Shown in pieces: positions 28,135 through 42,733 of a DNA stretch of 64,000 bases. The stretch lies in NCBI GenBank assembly GCA_027486935.1, contig JAIXOF010000052.1, positions 25,436-89,435 on the forward strand, in the 5' to 3' direction. Within the stretch, counting starts at the first letter, position 1. Each line of letters begins with the position of its first letter. Made by a program: the position numbers and the translations under genes. Below the pieces are notes generated by a model, which saw only the letters and a list, made by a program, of their open reading frames with translations, ran no database searches and was not told where the DNA came from. This stretch comes from Cyanobium sp. C1_MAG_00004. GTDB lineage: Bacteria; Cyanobacteriota; Cyanobacteriia; PCC-6307; Cyanobiaceae.

Positions 28135-28304
28135 GGGCGCAGCCCAATCGCTTGACGCGAATCACCCGTCATGGGGAGACCCTGTAAGGGTGTGAGTGGA
28201 TCTGCCCACTTTGATGCTTCTGCGCTGGTGGCCAGGTCGCATGGCACCAACATGGCACCAAGGTTGCCCTTGGCCCGAAGTGGCGCCCACGCCTGTCAGG
28301 CATG

Positions 28305-28331
28305 AAAAAACCCCGGCCTTAACGGCCGGGG
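28305..28331 (-). terminator. Intrinsic terminator of psaA-psaB
   Basis: On the minus strand the stem CCCCGGCC/GGCCGGGG has eight perfect pairs and a five-base loop (GTTAA), followed by six T. It lies 37 bases after the psaB stop. Confidence 0.93.
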
Positions 28332-28368
28332 TGTTAGACGTCCCTCGAGCTTGGGAGTCAGCTGAGAA

Positions 28369-30588
28369 TCAGCCGAACTTGCCAGAGGTGGAGGCGATCA
28401 GGAAGGCCGCGTAGGTCACGAAGTAGCCCACGGTGAAGTGAGCCAGACCGACCACACGGGCCTGAACGATCGAGAGAGCGACAGGCTTGTCACGCCAGCC
28501 CACCAGGTTGGCGAGCGGGGTGCGCTGATGAGCCCAGACGATGGTCTCAATCAGTTCCTGCCAGTAACCGCGCCAGGAGATCAGGAACATGAAGCCGGTT
28601 GCCCAGATCAGGTGCCCGAACAGGAACATCCAGGCCCAGACGGCGAGGTTGTTCGTGCCTGCGGGGTTGTAGCCGTTGATCAGCTGTGAGCTGTTCAGCC
28701 ACAGGTAATCGCGGAACCAGCCCATCAGATAGGTGCTGGATTCGTTGAACTGAGCCACGTTGCCCTGCCAGATGGCGAGGTGCTTCCAGTGCCAGTAGAA
28801 GGTCAACCAGCCCACGGTGTTCAGGGCCCAGAAGACAGCCAGATAGAAGGCGTCCCAGGCACTGATGTCGCAGGTGCCGCCACGGCCGGGGCCGTCGCAG
28901 GGGAAGGAGTAACCGAAGTCCTTCTTGTCGGGCATCAGCTTGGAACCGCGGGCATCCAGCGCACCCTTGACCAGGATCAGGGTGGTGGTGTGCAGGCCCA
29001 GAGCAATGGCGTGGTGAACCAGGAAGTCACCAGGCCCGATCTGGAGGAACAGGCTGTTGGTGCCGGCGTTGATGCCGTCGAGCCAACCGGGCAGCCAGAC
29101 GGCGCCGGGGCCAGGGGCATTGCTCACCAGGCTGTCGGGATTCGACAGCAGCACGTTCATGCCATAGATCGCCTTGCCTGAAGCGGCCTGGACGAACTGG
29201 GCAAAGACGGGCTCAACCAGAATCTGCTTCTCGGGGGTACCGAAGGCCACGACCACGTCGTTGTGAACGTAGAGACCCAGGGTGTGGAAACCGAGGAACA
29301 GGGACACCCAGCTCAGGTGGCTGATGATCGCTTCTTTGTGCTCGAGCATCCGGGCCAACACGTTGTTCTTGTTGGCTTCGGGGTCGTAATCACGGATGAA
29401 GAAGATCGCACCGTGAGCAAAGGCACCGCACATCAGGAAGATGGCGATGTACTGGTGGTGGGTATAGAGAGCAGCCTGTGTCGTGTAGTCCTTGGCGATG
29501 AACGCATAGGACGGCATCGAATACATGTGCTGCGCCACCAGACTCGTCACCACACCGAGGGAGGCCAGAGCCAGACCCAGCTGGAAGTGAAGCGAGTTGT
29601 TGATGGTGTCGTAGAGACCCTTGTGGCCAGCGCCGAGGTCACCAGGGGTGCCCTTGGGCGGGTTGTGGGCTTCGAGGATCTCGCGGATCGAGTGACCGAT
29701 GCCGAAGTTGGTCCGGTACATGTGACCGGCGATCACGAACAGGCAGCCGATCGCCAGGTGGTGATGGGCGATGTCCGTGAGCCACAGGGCTTCGGTCTGG
29801 GGGTGGAAACCACCCAGGAAGGTCAGGATCGCGGTACCTGAGCCTTCAGAAGTGCCGAACACCTGGTAAGCGGTGTCGGGATTCTGGGCGTAAACGCCCC
29901 AGTTGCCGGTGAAGAAGGGACCCAGGCCTGCAGGGTGCGGCAGCACCGAGAGGAAGTTGTCCCAACCGACGTGCTGGCCGCGGGCTTCAGGGATCGCCAC
30001 GTGGACCAGGTGACCGGTCCAGGCAATGGAGCTGAAGCCGAACAACACAGCCAGGTGGTGGTTGAGGCGGGATTCAGCGTTCTTGAACCAGGCCAGGGAA
30101 GGCCTGAATTTGGGCTGCAGGTGCAGCCAACCGGCGAACAGGGCCCAGGCCGACAGGATCATCATGAAGATGGAACCCTGATACAGCTCGGCGTTGGTGC
30201 GCATGCCGATCGTGTACCACCAGTGGTACAGACCGGAATAGCTGATGTTCACCGGTGAGGAGGCGCCCGCCTGGGTGAAGGCAGCGATGGCGCCTTGACC
30301 GAAGTGGGGATCCCAGATCGCGTGAGCGATGGGACGGACATGCAGAGGATCGGTGACCCACTGCTCAAAGTTGCCCTGCCAGGCGATATGGAACAGGTTG
30401 CCCGAAACCCAGAGGCCAATGATGGCCAGGTGTCCGAAGTGGGTGGAGAACAGCTTTTGGTAAAGCCGCTCCTCGGTCATGCCGTCGTGGCTCTCGAAGT
30501 CGTGAGCCGTGGCGATGCCGTACCAGATCCGGCGGGTTGTCGGGTCCTGTGCCAGACCCTGGCTGAACGAAGGAAATTTCGTTGCCAT
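28369..30588 (-). CDS. psaB: Photosystem I P700 apoprotein A2
   Basis: PsaB is one half of the PSI reaction-centre heterodimer in the thylakoid membrane, carrying P700 chlorophyll, the electron-transfer chain and antenna chlorophylls. The 739-residue product begins [20 protein letters not shown]. It contains the FX iron-sulfur ligand loop [18 protein letters not shown] near residue 560, with both cysteines present. The many conserved histidines in membrane helices (for example AHHHLAIG) are in place. It lies 19 bases downstream of psaA, as in nearly all cyanobacteria, and ends at a strong terminator. Confidence 0.99.
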   Translation of the reverse strand: MATKFPSFSQGLAQDPTTRRIWYGIATAHDFESHDGMTEERLYQKLFSTHFGHLAIIGLWVSGNLFHIAWQGNFEQWVTDPLHVRPIAHAIWDPHFGQGAIAAFTQAGASSPVNISYSGLYHWWYTIGMRTNAELYQGSIFMMILSAWALFAGWLHLQPKFRPSLAWFKNAESRLNHHLAVLFGFSSIAWTGHLVHVAIPEARGQHVGWDNFLSVLPHPAGLGPFFTGNWGVYAQNPDTAYQVFGTSEGSGTAILTFLGGFHPQTEALWLTDIAHHHLAIGCLFVIAGHMYRTNFGIGHSIREILEAHNPPKGTPGDLGAGHKGLYDTINNSLHFQLGLALASLGVVTSLVAQHMYSMPSYAFIAKDYTTQAALYTHHQYIAIFLMCGAFAHGAIFFIRDYDPEANKNNVLARMLEHKEAIISHLSWVSLFLGFHTLGLYVHNDVVVAFGTPEKQILVEPVFAQFVQAASGKAIYGMNVLLSNPDSLVSNAPGPGAVWLPGWLDGINAGTNSLFLQIGPGDFLVHHAIALGLHTTTLILVKGALDARGSKLMPDKKDFGYSFPCDGPGRGGTCDISAWDAFYLAVFWALNTVGWLTFYWHWKHLAIWQGNVAQFNESSTYLMGWFRDYLWLNSSQLINGYNPAGTNNLAVWAWMFLFGHLIWATGFMFLISWRGYWQELIETIVWAHQRTPLANLVGWRDKPVALSIVQARVVGLAHFTVGYFVTYAAFLIASTSGKFG

Positions 30589-30607
30589 TGGGAAAGGTCA
30601 GGAAAGG

Positions 30608-32911
30608 TCAGCCGACCGCAAGCATGCGGGCCAGGAAGAAGGACCAGGTGGTCGCGATACCGCCCAACAGATAGTGAGCGACACCGACCGCACGGCCCTG
30701 GGTGATGGAGAGCGCACGGGGCTGGATGGCAGGAGCCACCCTCAGCTTGTTGTGAGCCCAGACGATGGACTCGATCAGCTCCTGCCAATAGCCACGGCCA
30801 GAGAACAGGAACATCAGGCTGAAGGCCCAGACGAAGTGTGCACCCAGGAACATCAGGCCATAGGCACTGCTGCTCGAGCCATAGCTGTTGATCACCTGAG
30901 CGGCCTGAGCCCACAGGAAATCACGCAGCCAACCATTGATGGTGATGGCACTGGTGGCAAAGTTGCCGTTGGTGATGTGCTGGACGGTGCCGTCGGCATT
31001 GACGGTGCCCCACACGTCGCTCTGCATCTTCCAGGAGAAGTGGAAGATGACGATCGACAGGGAGTTGTACATCCAGAACAGGCCGAGGAACACGTGGTCC
31101 CAGGCCGACACCTGGCAGGTGCCGCCACGGCCGGGGCCGTCGCAGGGGAAGCGGAAGCCGAGGTTCGCCTTGTCGGGAACCAGGCGCGAGCTGCGGCTAT
31201 ACAGCACACCCTTCAGCAGGATCAGCACGGTGACGTGGATCGTGAAGGCGTGGATGTGGTGGACCATGAAGTCGGCGGTTCCCAGGGGAATCGGCGCCGC
31301 GGCCACCTTGCCGCCCACCGCCACAACTGCGCCATTGAACACTTCACTCACGCCTGCGAGGGCATTGGGAGCGGTGCTGCCGGCAGCGGCGGCGTGCAGA
31401 CCCTGGATCCACTGCGCGAAGACGGGCTTCAGAGCAATGGCCGAGTCACTGAACATGTCCTGGGGACGGCCCAGGGCACGCATCGTGTCGTTGTGGATGT
31501 AAAGGCCGAAGCTGTGGAAGCCGAGCCAGATGCACACCCAGTTGAGGTGGCTGATCAGGGCATCGCGAGCCTTGAGCACCCGATCGAGCACGTTGTCGAT
31601 GTGCTTGGCGGGGTCGTAGTCACGCACCATGGCGATGGCGGCGTGAGCACCGGCACCGACGATCAGGAAGCCACCAATCCACACGTGGTGGGTGAAAATC
31701 GACAGCTGGGTGGCATAGCTGACCCCGATATAGGGGTACGGGGGCATCGCATACATGTGATGCGCCACGATGATGCTCAGCGAGCCGAGCAGGGCCAGGT
31801 TCACGGCCAGTTGGGCATGCCAGCTGGTGGTCATGAACTCGAACAGGCCATCGTGCCCCTTCGGAGCGGGGAACAGCAGGGGATCGCCCTTCTGACCCTC
31901 GAGGATCTCCTTGATGCTGTGACCGATGCCCCAGTTGGTGCGGTACATGTGGCCAGCCACGATGAACAGCACCGCGATCGCCAGATGGTGATGGGCGATA
32001 TCGGTCATCCAGAGACTGCCGGTCACAGGATTGAGCCCACCCTTAAAGGTGAGGAAATCGCTGTAAGCGGCCCAGTTGCCGGTGAAGAAGGCACTGATGC
32101 CAGCTCCGAAGCCGGGGAACAGCTGGGTCAGCAGATCCTGGTTGAGAAATTCGTGCGGCAGCGGAATGTCAGCCACCGAAGCGATGGTCTTGCCGTTGAG
32201 CACCAGCGGCTTGCCGGCGTCGATGGCATCCATCAACTGGGTGGTGGGCAGGGACACATGCAACAGGTGTCCTGTCCAGGACAGGGAACCCAGTCCGAGC
32301 AGGCCGGCCAGATGGTGGTTGAGCATCGACTCAACGTTCTGGAACCACTCGAGCTTGGGAGCTGCCTTGTGATAGTGGAAGACGCCGGCATTAAGCATCA
32401 GGCCGGCCATCACCAAAGCGCCGATGGCCGTGGCCAGCAGCTGGGTCTCGTTGGTGAAACCCCAGGCCCGCCACACGTGGAAGAGACCTGAGGTGATCTG
32501 GATGCCGTGGAAGCCGGCACCGACATCACCGTTGAGGATTTCCTGGCCGAAGATCGGCCAGACCACCTGCGCACTGGGTTTGACGTGCAGGGGGTCGGCC
32601 AGCCATCCGGTGTAGTTGGAGAAGCGGGCGCCATGGAAGAAGGCGCCGCTCAACCAGATGAAGATGACGGCCAGGTGCCCGAAGTGGGCCGAAAAGATCT
32701 TGCGAGAAACCTCTTCGAGGTCGCTCGTATGGCTGTCGAAGTCGTGAGCGTTGGCGTGGAGGTTCCAAATCCAAGTGGTGGTTTTGGGACCTTTGGCAAG
32801 GGTGCGGTCGAAATGCCCGGGCTTTTCGAAAAGCTCGAACGTGGCCGGAACGGGGTTCCGGTCGACCATGGCCTTCGCCGTTTTCCCACGCTCTGGTGGG
32901 CTGATGGTCAT
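30608..32911 (-). CDS. psaA: Photosystem I P700 apoprotein A1
   Basis: PsaA is the other half of the PSI core. The ATG at 32911 gives 767 residues beginning [20 protein letters not shown], a normal length and start. The FX loop [19 protein letters not shown] lies near residue 590, with both cysteines. The open frame extends upstream to 33064, but the added residues do not resemble PsaA. An HLR1-like site and a -10-like sequence lie about 215-270 bases upstream, so transcription probably starts with a long leader. Confidence 0.99.
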   Translation of the reverse strand: MTISPPERGKTAKAMVDRNPVPATFELFEKPGHFDRTLAKGPKTTTWIWNLHANAHDFDSHTSDLEEVSRKIFSAHFGHLAVIFIWLSGAFFHGARFSNYTGWLADPLHVKPSAQVVWPIFGQEILNGDVGAGFHGIQITSGLFHVWRAWGFTNETQLLATAIGALVMAGLMLNAGVFHYHKAAPKLEWFQNVESMLNHHLAGLLGLGSLSWTGHLLHVSLPTTQLMDAIDAGKPLVLNGKTIASVADIPLPHEFLNQDLLTQLFPGFGAGISAFFTGNWAAYSDFLTFKGGLNPVTGSLWMTDIAHHHLAIAVLFIVAGHMYRTNWGIGHSIKEILEGQKGDPLLFPAPKGHDGLFEFMTTSWHAQLAVNLALLGSLSIIVAHHMYAMPPYPYIGVSYATQLSIFTHHVWIGGFLIVGAGAHAAIAMVRDYDPAKHIDNVLDRVLKARDALISHLNWVCIWLGFHSFGLYIHNDTMRALGRPQDMFSDSAIALKPVFAQWIQGLHAAAAGSTAPNALAGVSEVFNGAVVAVGGKVAAAPIPLGTADFMVHHIHAFTIHVTVLILLKGVLYSRSSRLVPDKANLGFRFPCDGPGRGGTCQVSAWDHVFLGLFWMYNSLSIVIFHFSWKMQSDVWGTVNADGTVQHITNGNFATSAITINGWLRDFLWAQAAQVINSYGSSSSAYGLMFLGAHFVWAFSLMFLFSGRGYWQELIESIVWAHNKLRVAPAIQPRALSITQGRAVGVAHYLLGGIATTWSFFLARMLAVG

Positions 32912-33360
32912 CGAGTCGTTCCTCGAGGGACGGAGTCGAGGTGGGAGGTCCACCCCTGCGGGAGCCGGATCGCCGAGACGATCCAAATCACCCTGGGCCC
33001 TATGGACCGTCGCGTGGCCGAAGCCGTTTGACGACCATGGGCGCCAGCCGGAAACGATCCGCAAAATCGCGAAATCGCTGATCCCGACTGGAGCTTGGGC
33101 CCCAGATAGGGGACCGCTGGCCGAACTATAAGGGCGTTGAACAAGCCGATCGGGAGGTCAGTTACAAAGGTTCAATCCCCGAGCTTCCCAGGTGCCAACA
33201 GGGCTTTACGGCAGAGAAAAGATGAATGAAATAGCCGCAGTTCATTCACGTTTTCAACTGAATGCCGCACAGATTCCTGATTAAAAATAGTCAGACAGCA
33301 CAGGATTGAATGCCGGCTCTGACCACCTGCTTGCTGACCGCGCACAATGATCCCAAGCCC
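32912..33360. other. Divergent intergenic region upstream of psaA
   Basis: These 449 bases hold the psaA leader and promoter region and the upstream region of the secreted protein gene. The part nearest psaA is GC-rich. From about 33200 to 33310 the DNA is clearly richer in A and T and contains an inverted repeat, TGAATGAA (33223-33230) and TTCATTCA (33241-33248). An ATG at 33310 is in frame with the downstream gene, but I prefer a later start. I see no other gene. Confidence 0.5.
33125..33178 (-). promoter_or_regulatory. Putative psaA promoter with HLR1-like RpaB site
   Basis: On the minus strand TATAGT (33130-33125) resembles a -10 box. About 30 bases upstream, at 33161-33178, the plus strand reads GTTACAAAGGTTCAATCC. 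The first half exactly fits the HLR1 half-site (G/T)TTACA(A/T)(A/T); the second half fits poorly. HLR1 sites bound by RpaB are known upstream of cyanobacterial PSI promoters at about this distance. No good -35 box is visible. This is a candidate only. Confidence 0.35.
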
Positions 33361-34824
33361 ATGGACGCGAGCAGCGGCGTGATGTTCGGCAACAGCCCGG
33401 CCCCGAAAGACCGCCCGCCAAGGCCCTGGGGGCCGTGGTGCCGGTCACGGCTGCGCCTGCTGCTGACTCCGCTGCTGTGCCTGCTGCTGTGGCTGGGCTT
33501 GCCGGGGGCATCGGCAGCCGCCTGGCAGCCACCGTCTTGGAGCAACCGTGGCGGCGGTGCCACCACGCCCCAGGCGCCCCTGGCCCCGACAGCGCCGATG
33601 GGGCGCCTGCAGGAAGTGCCCCCCCCCCAGGCCGTGCAGCAACTGCAACAGGCCCTGACCGGCCACCGACCACGGGTGACGATCACCGCACCGCAGGACG
33701 GAGCACTGCTGGAGCCGGGGCCATGGGCCTTGAAGGTGAGCGTCCAGGACTGGCCCCTGGTCGATGCCGGCCCCCTCGGCCTGGGTCCCCACCTGGTGGT
33801 TCAGATCGATGACCAGCCGCCACTGCGGCTCACCGCTGACGATGGGCCCCGTGAGAACGGGGTGGTGATGGTGCAGGTCCCGCCGTTGTCACCAGGCAGC
33901 CACCGGATCACCGCCTATGCCGCACGCCCCTGGGGCGAAGCGGTCAAAAGCCCTGGAGCGTTGCAGCAGATCAGGGTGCACCGGCTGGTGGCCAACCCCC
34001 AGGCCCTGCCGGCGCCGGGCAGCGTGCAACTGCTCCCGGTCAGCCCGGCCGAGCTGAGTCAAGGCGAACCCGTGATGCTCGACTGGATCCTGCTGGATGC
34101 ACCCCTGCAGAACCTGCGCCCGGGCGATGGCAGCTGGAGGCTGCGCGTGACCGTCAACGGCGACAGCTTCCTGGTGGACCAGAACGTGCCGCTGTGGCTC
34201 AAGGGCTGGCGCTCTGGTGACAACAGCCTGTTGCTTGAACTGGTCGACGGCCGGGGAGAACCCCTCAACCCACCGTTCAACAGTCTGGTGAGAGCGGTGA
34301 CACTCACCAGACCAGGAGCAGGCGCTGCAGCGGCGCCGCGCTGGCTGCAAGGCCGTCTGAACGACCAGGAATTGGCCCAGCTGCTGGGCCAGCTCCCGCC
34401 CCCCGTACCGGCCCAGGGACCCGATCCGGTTCTGGCTCAAGAACCGGTGGTGGCGGCAGAGCCGGCGCTGACGGCGGAGCCGGATGCCCCCCCCGAAGCT
34501 GAGCAGGTCCAAGAACCGGTTCTGGCGCCGGAGCAACTCACGACGACCGAGCAGCCACCCGAGCCGGCACACCAGGAAGACCCCAGTGGAGAAGGAGAAG
34601 AGGAAGAGGAACAAGAAGTTGAGGACGATGAAACACGTCCGGAGCCCGAGCCCGTAGCCCTGGCTGCACCACCACTGCCGGCCAGAGCCGCCACCAGCGA
34701 GCGGATCAGCAGCAGTACCGCGCTCGAAGGCAGTGCCCGGGAGCTGGTCAACCCGGACGGATCCCTGATCCAGCCGCGGCCCAGTGGGCCACTGGCAGGC
34801 CTACGCCAACGGTTCACCCCATGA
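33361..34824 (+). CDS. Secreted Pro/Ala-rich protein with acidic tail, unknown function
   Basis: I do not recognise this family. With ATG 33361 it has 487 residues; ATG 33310 and 33382 are also in frame. A hydrophobic segment (LRLLLTPLLCLLLWLGLPGASAAA) near residues 34-57 looks like a signal peptide or anchor. The middle, about residues 100-310, is beta-rich with VTITAPQDGALLEPGPWALKV and a second similar block, resembling immunoglobulin-like folds. From about residue 345 it is low-complexity: proline, alanine and glutamate, with the acidic run GEGEEEEEQEVEDDE. The last four bases overlap the start of cbiG-cobJ (ATGA), so the two are probably co-translated. Confidence 0.65.
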   Translation: MDASSGVMFGNSPAPKDRPPRPWGPWCRSRLRLLLTPLLCLLLWLGLPGASAAAWQPPSWSNRGGGATTPQAPLAPTAPMGRLQEVPPPQAVQQLQQALTGHRPRVTITAPQDGALLEPGPWALKVSVQDWPLVDAGPLGLGPHLVVQIDDQPPLRLTADDGPRENGVVMVQVPPLSPGSHRITAYAARPWGEAVKSPGALQQIRVHRLVANPQALPAPGSVQLLPVSPAELSQGEPVMLDWILLDAPLQNLRPGDGSWRLRVTVNGDSFLVDQNVPLWLKGWRSGDNSLLLELVDGRGEPLNPPFNSLVRAVTLTRPGAGAAAAPRWLQGRLNDQELAQLLGQLPPPVPAQGPDPVLAQEPVVAAEPALTAEPDAPPEAEQVQEPVLAPEQLTTTEQPPEPAHQEDPSGEGEEEEEQEVEDDETRPEPEPVALAAPPLPARAATSERISSSTALEGSARELVNPDGSLIQPRPSGPLAGLRQRFTP

Positions 34825-36647
34825 ATCAGTCCAAGCAGATCTGGGGCCTGGGGTTCAGCCAGGAGGCCGAGAGCCTGCTGGTGCGCCTTCTGCAGGCCGG
34901 CCTGGTGGACGCCGTCGCGACCGTCGACGCCAGGCCTTCTCCAGCCGAGGTGTTGCGCCAGCAATGGAGCCAGGCCCGTGGTTTTGTCGTGGTCGGGGCC
35001 TGCGGCCTGGTGACGCGCCTGATCGCACCACTGCTTCAGGACAAGTCCCAGGACCCTGCGGTGGTCGTTCTGGACCCCGAAGGCCGTTTTGCCGTGCCCC
35101 TGCTGGGGGGGCACAGCGCTGGTGCTGACAGGCTCAGTCAACGGCTGGCGGCGGCGTTGGGCGGCGCTGCGGTGCCGACCGGGCACAGCAGCGGCCGGGG
35201 CCTGCTGGCGCTTGACAGCTTTGGCCAATCCTGGGGTTGGCGGCGCGGCGCTGGCGACTGGAGCGCGCTGATGCAGCGCGCTGCCAGGCGGCAGCGCTTG
35301 CAGCTGCAACAGGACACAGGGCTGACGCTGTGGCAGCAATGTGCGGCGGCCGAGGGCCTGCCGCTGCAGCCTGAGGCGACCGACAGCGCAGCCCCCCCCG
35401 ATCTGGTCATCAGTGAACGACTGGGACCGGGCTGCCGTTGGCACCCACCGCGGCTGTGGCTGGGCCTGGGCTGCGAACGGAACACCAGCCTGGGCCTGCT
35501 CGAACGGTTGCTGGAGCTGACCCTGCGGGACCACGGCCTGGCTGAAGCCGCCGTGGCCGGATTGGCCAGCATCGATCGCAAGGGCGACGAACCGGCCCTG
35601 TTGCAACTGGCCGCCCAGCGCGGTTGGCCCCTCAGGCTGTTCAGCGCCGCCGAGCTGGCCGCCGTGGACGTGCCCAATCCCTCGTCATTGGTGGCCCAAG
35701 AGATGGGGACAGCCAGCGTGGCCGAGGCCTCGGCCTTGCTGGCCGCGGGCACCCCAGGTGCGGCAGGGACGTTGACCGTGGCCAAGGCCGTGCTTCATGC
35801 CGGCGAACGGCTGGATTCCGCCGGCGATGGCACAGGCGAGCGGGGTGCCGCCACCCTGGCGATTGCCGCGGCCGCCGACCAGTGGGCCCCCCAACGGGGC
35901 GAACTGCACCTGGTGGGCAGCGGCCCCGGCAGCCTGGCCCTGCTCACCGCTGAGGCACGCACCGTGCTGAGCCGCTGCAGTGTCTGGGTGGGCTATGGCC
36001 TGTATCTCGATCTGCTCGAGCCCCTGCGGCGCCCTGACCAGGTCCGCCTCGATGGCCAGCTGACCCGCGAGCGCGAGCGCTGCGCCCAGGCCCTGGAGCT
36101 GGCCTGCCAGGGGGTGAGCGTGGCCCTGATCTCGTCGGGGGACAGCGGCATCTACGGGATGGCGGGCCTGGCCCTGGAGCTATGGCTGGCCCGTGCCGAG
36201 GAGGCACGGCCCCGCTTTGCCGTGCACCCGGGGATTTCGGCCCTGCAGCTGGCAGCGGCCCGCTGCGGCGCACCGCTGATGCACGATTTCTGCACCATCA
36301 GCCTGAGCGACCGGCTGACCCCCTGGGAGGTGATCGAACGCCGCCTGATCGCCGCCGCCCAGGGCGATTTTGTCGTCGCCCTCTACAACCCGCGCTCCCT
36401 GGGGCGCGACTGGCAGCTGGCCCGCGCAGTGGAGCTGATATCAGCGGGGCGCCCGGGGTCTACGCCGGTGGCCCTGGCCCGCCAGCTGGGTCGCGCCGAC
36501 GAGGCCATCAGCCTCCACACCCTGGCGTCGCTGCCGATCGAGCAGGTGGACATGCTGACCCTGGTGCTGGTGGGCAACAGCAGCACCAGGATCGAATCAG
36601 GCCAGATGGTGACCCCCAGGGGCTACCCGGGGGCCGAGCTCAGTTGA
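34821..36647 (+). CDS. cobJ: CbiG-CobJ fusion protein of cobalamin biosynthesis
   Basis: A 608-residue fusion of two corrin-ring enzymes. Residues 1-340 are CbiG-like (cobalt-precorrin-5A hydrolase), with ACGLVTRLIAPLL near residue 57, LLGGHSAGADRL near residue 93 and the C-terminal-domain signature LGLGCERNTS near residue 213. Residues 357-600 are precorrin-3B C17-methyltransferase, with the SAM-site LVGSGPGSLALLT, SSGDSGIYGMAG near residue 435 and DFVVALYNPRS near residue 515. Cobalt-precorrin-3 methylation and opening of the lactone ring are consecutive steps. The fusion is known from cyanobacteria. It is coupled to the unknown secreted protein upstream. Confidence 0.9.
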   Translation: MNQSKQIWGLGFSQEAESLLVRLLQAGLVDAVATVDARPSPAEVLRQQWSQARGFVVVGACGLVTRLIAPLLQDKSQDPAVVVLDPEGRFAVPLLGGHSAGADRLSQRLAAALGGAAVPTGHSSGRGLLALDSFGQSWGWRRGAGDWSALMQRAARRQRLQLQQDTGLTLWQQCAAAEGLPLQPEATDSAAPPDLVISERLGPGCRWHPPRLWLGLGCERNTSLGLLERLLELTLRDHGLAEAAVAGLASIDRKGDEPALLQLAAQRGWPLRLFSAAELAAVDVPNPSSLVAQEMGTASVAEASALLAAGTPGAAGTLTVAKAVLHAGERLDSAGDGTGERGAATLAIAAAADQWAPQRGELHLVGSGPGSLALLTAEARTVLSRCSVWVGYGLYLDLLEPLRRPDQVRLDGQLTRERERCAQALELACQGVSVALISSGDSGIYGMAGLALELWLARAEEARPRFAVHPGISALQLAAARCGAPLMHDFCTISLSDRLTPWEVIERRLIAAAQGDFVVALYNPRSLGRDWQLARAVELISAGRPGSTPVALARQLGRADEAISLHTLASLPIEQVDMLTLVLVGNSSTRIESGQMVTPRGYPGAELS

Positions 36648-36683
36648 GCCTGCCCAAACCCATGCTCAACGGGAGTGATCAAG

Positions 36684-36757
36684 TCGGGATGACAGGATTC
36701 GAACCTGCGGCCCCTTCGTCCCGAACGAAGTGCGCTACCAAGCTGCGCTACATCCCG
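36684..36757 (-). tRNA. tRNA-Pro (anticodon CGG)
   Basis: A 74-base cloverleaf on the minus strand. The acceptor stem CGGGATG pairs with CATCCCG, the anticodon loop is TTCGGGA within stem CTTCG/CGAAG (anticodon CGG), and the T-loop is GGTTCGAATCC. The discriminator is A and CCA is not encoded. Confidence 0.95.
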
Positions 36758-36783
36758 ATGCCAGCGACTGTAGAAGATCGCCC

Positions 36784-37674
36784 ATGGTGACCAGTAAACC
36801 AGCGACCAGCAAACCGGACTGGCTGCGGGTCAAAGCCCCCCAGCGCGAGCGCATCGGCGCGGTGGCTGATCTGCTGCAGGATCTGCAGCTCAACACGGTG
36901 TGCCAGGAGGCCAGCTGCCCCAACATCGGCGAGTGCTTCGCCGGCGGCACCGCCACGTTCTTGATCATGGGGCCGGGCTGCACCCGCGCCTGTCCGTACT
37001 GCGACATCGACTTCGACAAAAGCGTGCGGCCGCTCGATCCCACAGAGCCCGAGCGCCTGGGTGAAGCGGTGGCGCGCCTGGGCCTCAGCCATGTGGTGAT
37101 CACCGCGGTCAACCGCGATGACCTGGCCGATGGCGGTGCCAGCCAGTTTGTGGCCTGCATCGAACAGGTGCGCGCCCGCAGCCCCCTGACCACGATCGAG
37201 CTGCTGATCCCCGATTTCTGCGGCGACTGGGACGCCCTGGCGGCGGTGATGGCCGCCGCCCCCGACGTGCTCAACCACAACATCGAGACGGTGCCGCGGC
37301 TCTACAAACGGGCCAGGCCGCAGGCGATCTATCAGCGCAGCCTGGAGCTGCTGCAGCGCGTGCACGACGGTTGGCCCCGCTGTTACACCAAATCGGGGCT
37401 GATGGTGGGCCTGGGCGAAACCGACGCCGAGGTGACCGAGGTGCTGGCCGATCTACGGCATCACCACGTCGACATCGTCACCATCGGCCAGTACCTGTCG
37501 CCGGGGCCCAAGCACCTGCCGGTCGACCGCTTTGTGACGCCCGAGCAGTTCGACGTGTTCCGCCGCCACGGACAAGACGGGCTGGGCTTTTTGCAGGTGG
37601 TCAGCAGCCCGCTGACCCGCAGCAGCTACCACGCCGGCGAGGTTCAGCGACTGATGCGCGAGCACCCGCGTTAA
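36784..37674 (+). CDS. lipA: Lipoyl synthase
   Basis: LipA is a radical SAM enzyme that inserts two sulfur atoms into octanoyl groups on lipoate-dependent enzymes. The 296-residue protein has both expected cysteine sets: the auxiliary cluster [12 protein letters not shown] near residue 40 and the radical [11 protein letters not shown] near residue 67. The C-terminal RSSYHAGE supplies the conserved serine ligand. The ATG at 36784 is chosen over one at 36730 that lies inside tRNA-Pro on the other strand. Its stop overlaps the convergent YciI-like gene by four bases. Confidence 0.97.
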   Translation: MVTSKPATSKPDWLRVKAPQRERIGAVADLLQDLQLNTVCQEASCPNIGECFAGGTATFLIMGPGCTRACPYCDIDFDKSVRPLDPTEPERLGEAVARLGLSHVVITAVNRDDLADGGASQFVACIEQVRARSPLTTIELLIPDFCGDWDALAAVMAAAPDVLNHNIETVPRLYKRARPQAIYQRSLELLQRVHDGWPRCYTKSGLMVGLGETDAEVTEVLADLRHHHVDIVTIGQYLSPGPKHLPVDRFVTPEQFDVFRRHGQDGLGFLQVVSSPLTRSSYHAGEVQRLMREHPR

Positions 37675-37979
37675 AGGGCCAGATCGCCAGCTGCCGGGAT
37701 CCATTCGTGCAGCTGCCAGTTGACCCAGCCGCCTGCGATCAATGGGTCTTGGGCGATGAGCGCCAATGCAGCGCTGTGACTCTCGGCCTCAACAACCAGC
37801 AGCCCGCCGCCGCCGGGCCGCCGCGAGCCATCGACCAAAAAGCCGCTGGCGATGGCCACACCAGCGGCGCGCTGGGCCTCGACCCAATCGCGGTGGGCCT
37901 GCAGATGGGTGCCACGCTCGGGCCCCGGCAAGGACCGAAACCCGTCGGTGAGGGTTTCGGTCTTGATGAACCAGGCCAA
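37671..37979 (-). CDS. YciI-like protein
   Basis: A 102-residue protein of the YciI family (ferredoxin-like fold). The conserved histidine lies in [20 protein letters not shown] near residue 22, followed by [20 protein letters not shown] and [16 protein letters not shown]. Family members have no settled common function; some are small enzymes or domains of larger ones. It lies 11 bases downstream of the glutamate synthase gene, so it is likely in the same transcript. Confidence 0.85.
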   Translation of the reverse strand: MAWFIKTETLTDGFRSLPGPERGTHLQAHRDWVEAQRAAGVAIASGFLVDGSRRPGGGGLLVVEAESHSAALALIAQDPLIAGGWVNWQLHEWIPAAGDLAL

Positions 37980-37990
37980 CGCAGCAACCC

Positions 37991-42622
<4,632 letters not shown>

Positions 42623-42684
42623 CAGTGATCAGGGGCATCCCCAGCTGCCGCCCGCGGGCAGCACCAGTGGCGATGGCAGAACCT

Positions 42685-42701
42685 TGGATCCTAAGGATCC
42701 A
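42685..42701. promoter_or_regulatory. 17-bp palindrome between gltB and the glycosidase gene
   Basis: TGGATCCT-A-AGGATCCA is a perfect eight-base dyad with one central base, in the 111-base divergent gap. It could be an operator. It does not fit the NtcA consensus GTA-N8-TAC. The overlap with the restriction-like hexamer GGATCC may be chance. Confidence 0.4.
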
Positions 42702-42733
42702 CAGAGCGGGGCTAGCTTTCCTGTCCGAAGGCG

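Larger units (their letters stand above)
27571..28368. other. Non-coding spacer between psaL and psaB
   Basis: This 798-base stretch separates the convergent psaI-psaL and psaA-psaB units. It holds a terminator for each side, a 13-bp inverted repeat and four different short tandem repeats (listed separately). Its middle is less GC-rich than the genes around it. An open frame of 112 codons exists on the minus strand (27648-27986), but it runs through both the 16-bp repeats and the psaL terminator, so I do not call it a gene. Confidence 0.7.

Noticed and set aside
28196..28304. Possible small gene between the repeats and the psaB terminator.
   Set aside because: No ribosome site, no recognisable product, and it ends in the terminator region.
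30509..32491. A 660-codon open frame antisense to psaA and psaB.
   Set aside because: It is a by-product of the high-GC codon pattern of psaA/psaB read on the other strand; the product has no recognisable fold, and psaA and psaB are certain.
34437..35606. A 389-codon minus-strand frame across the secreted protein and cbiG genes.
   Set aside because: It is Gln/Ala-rich low-complexity sequence opposite two well-supported frames.
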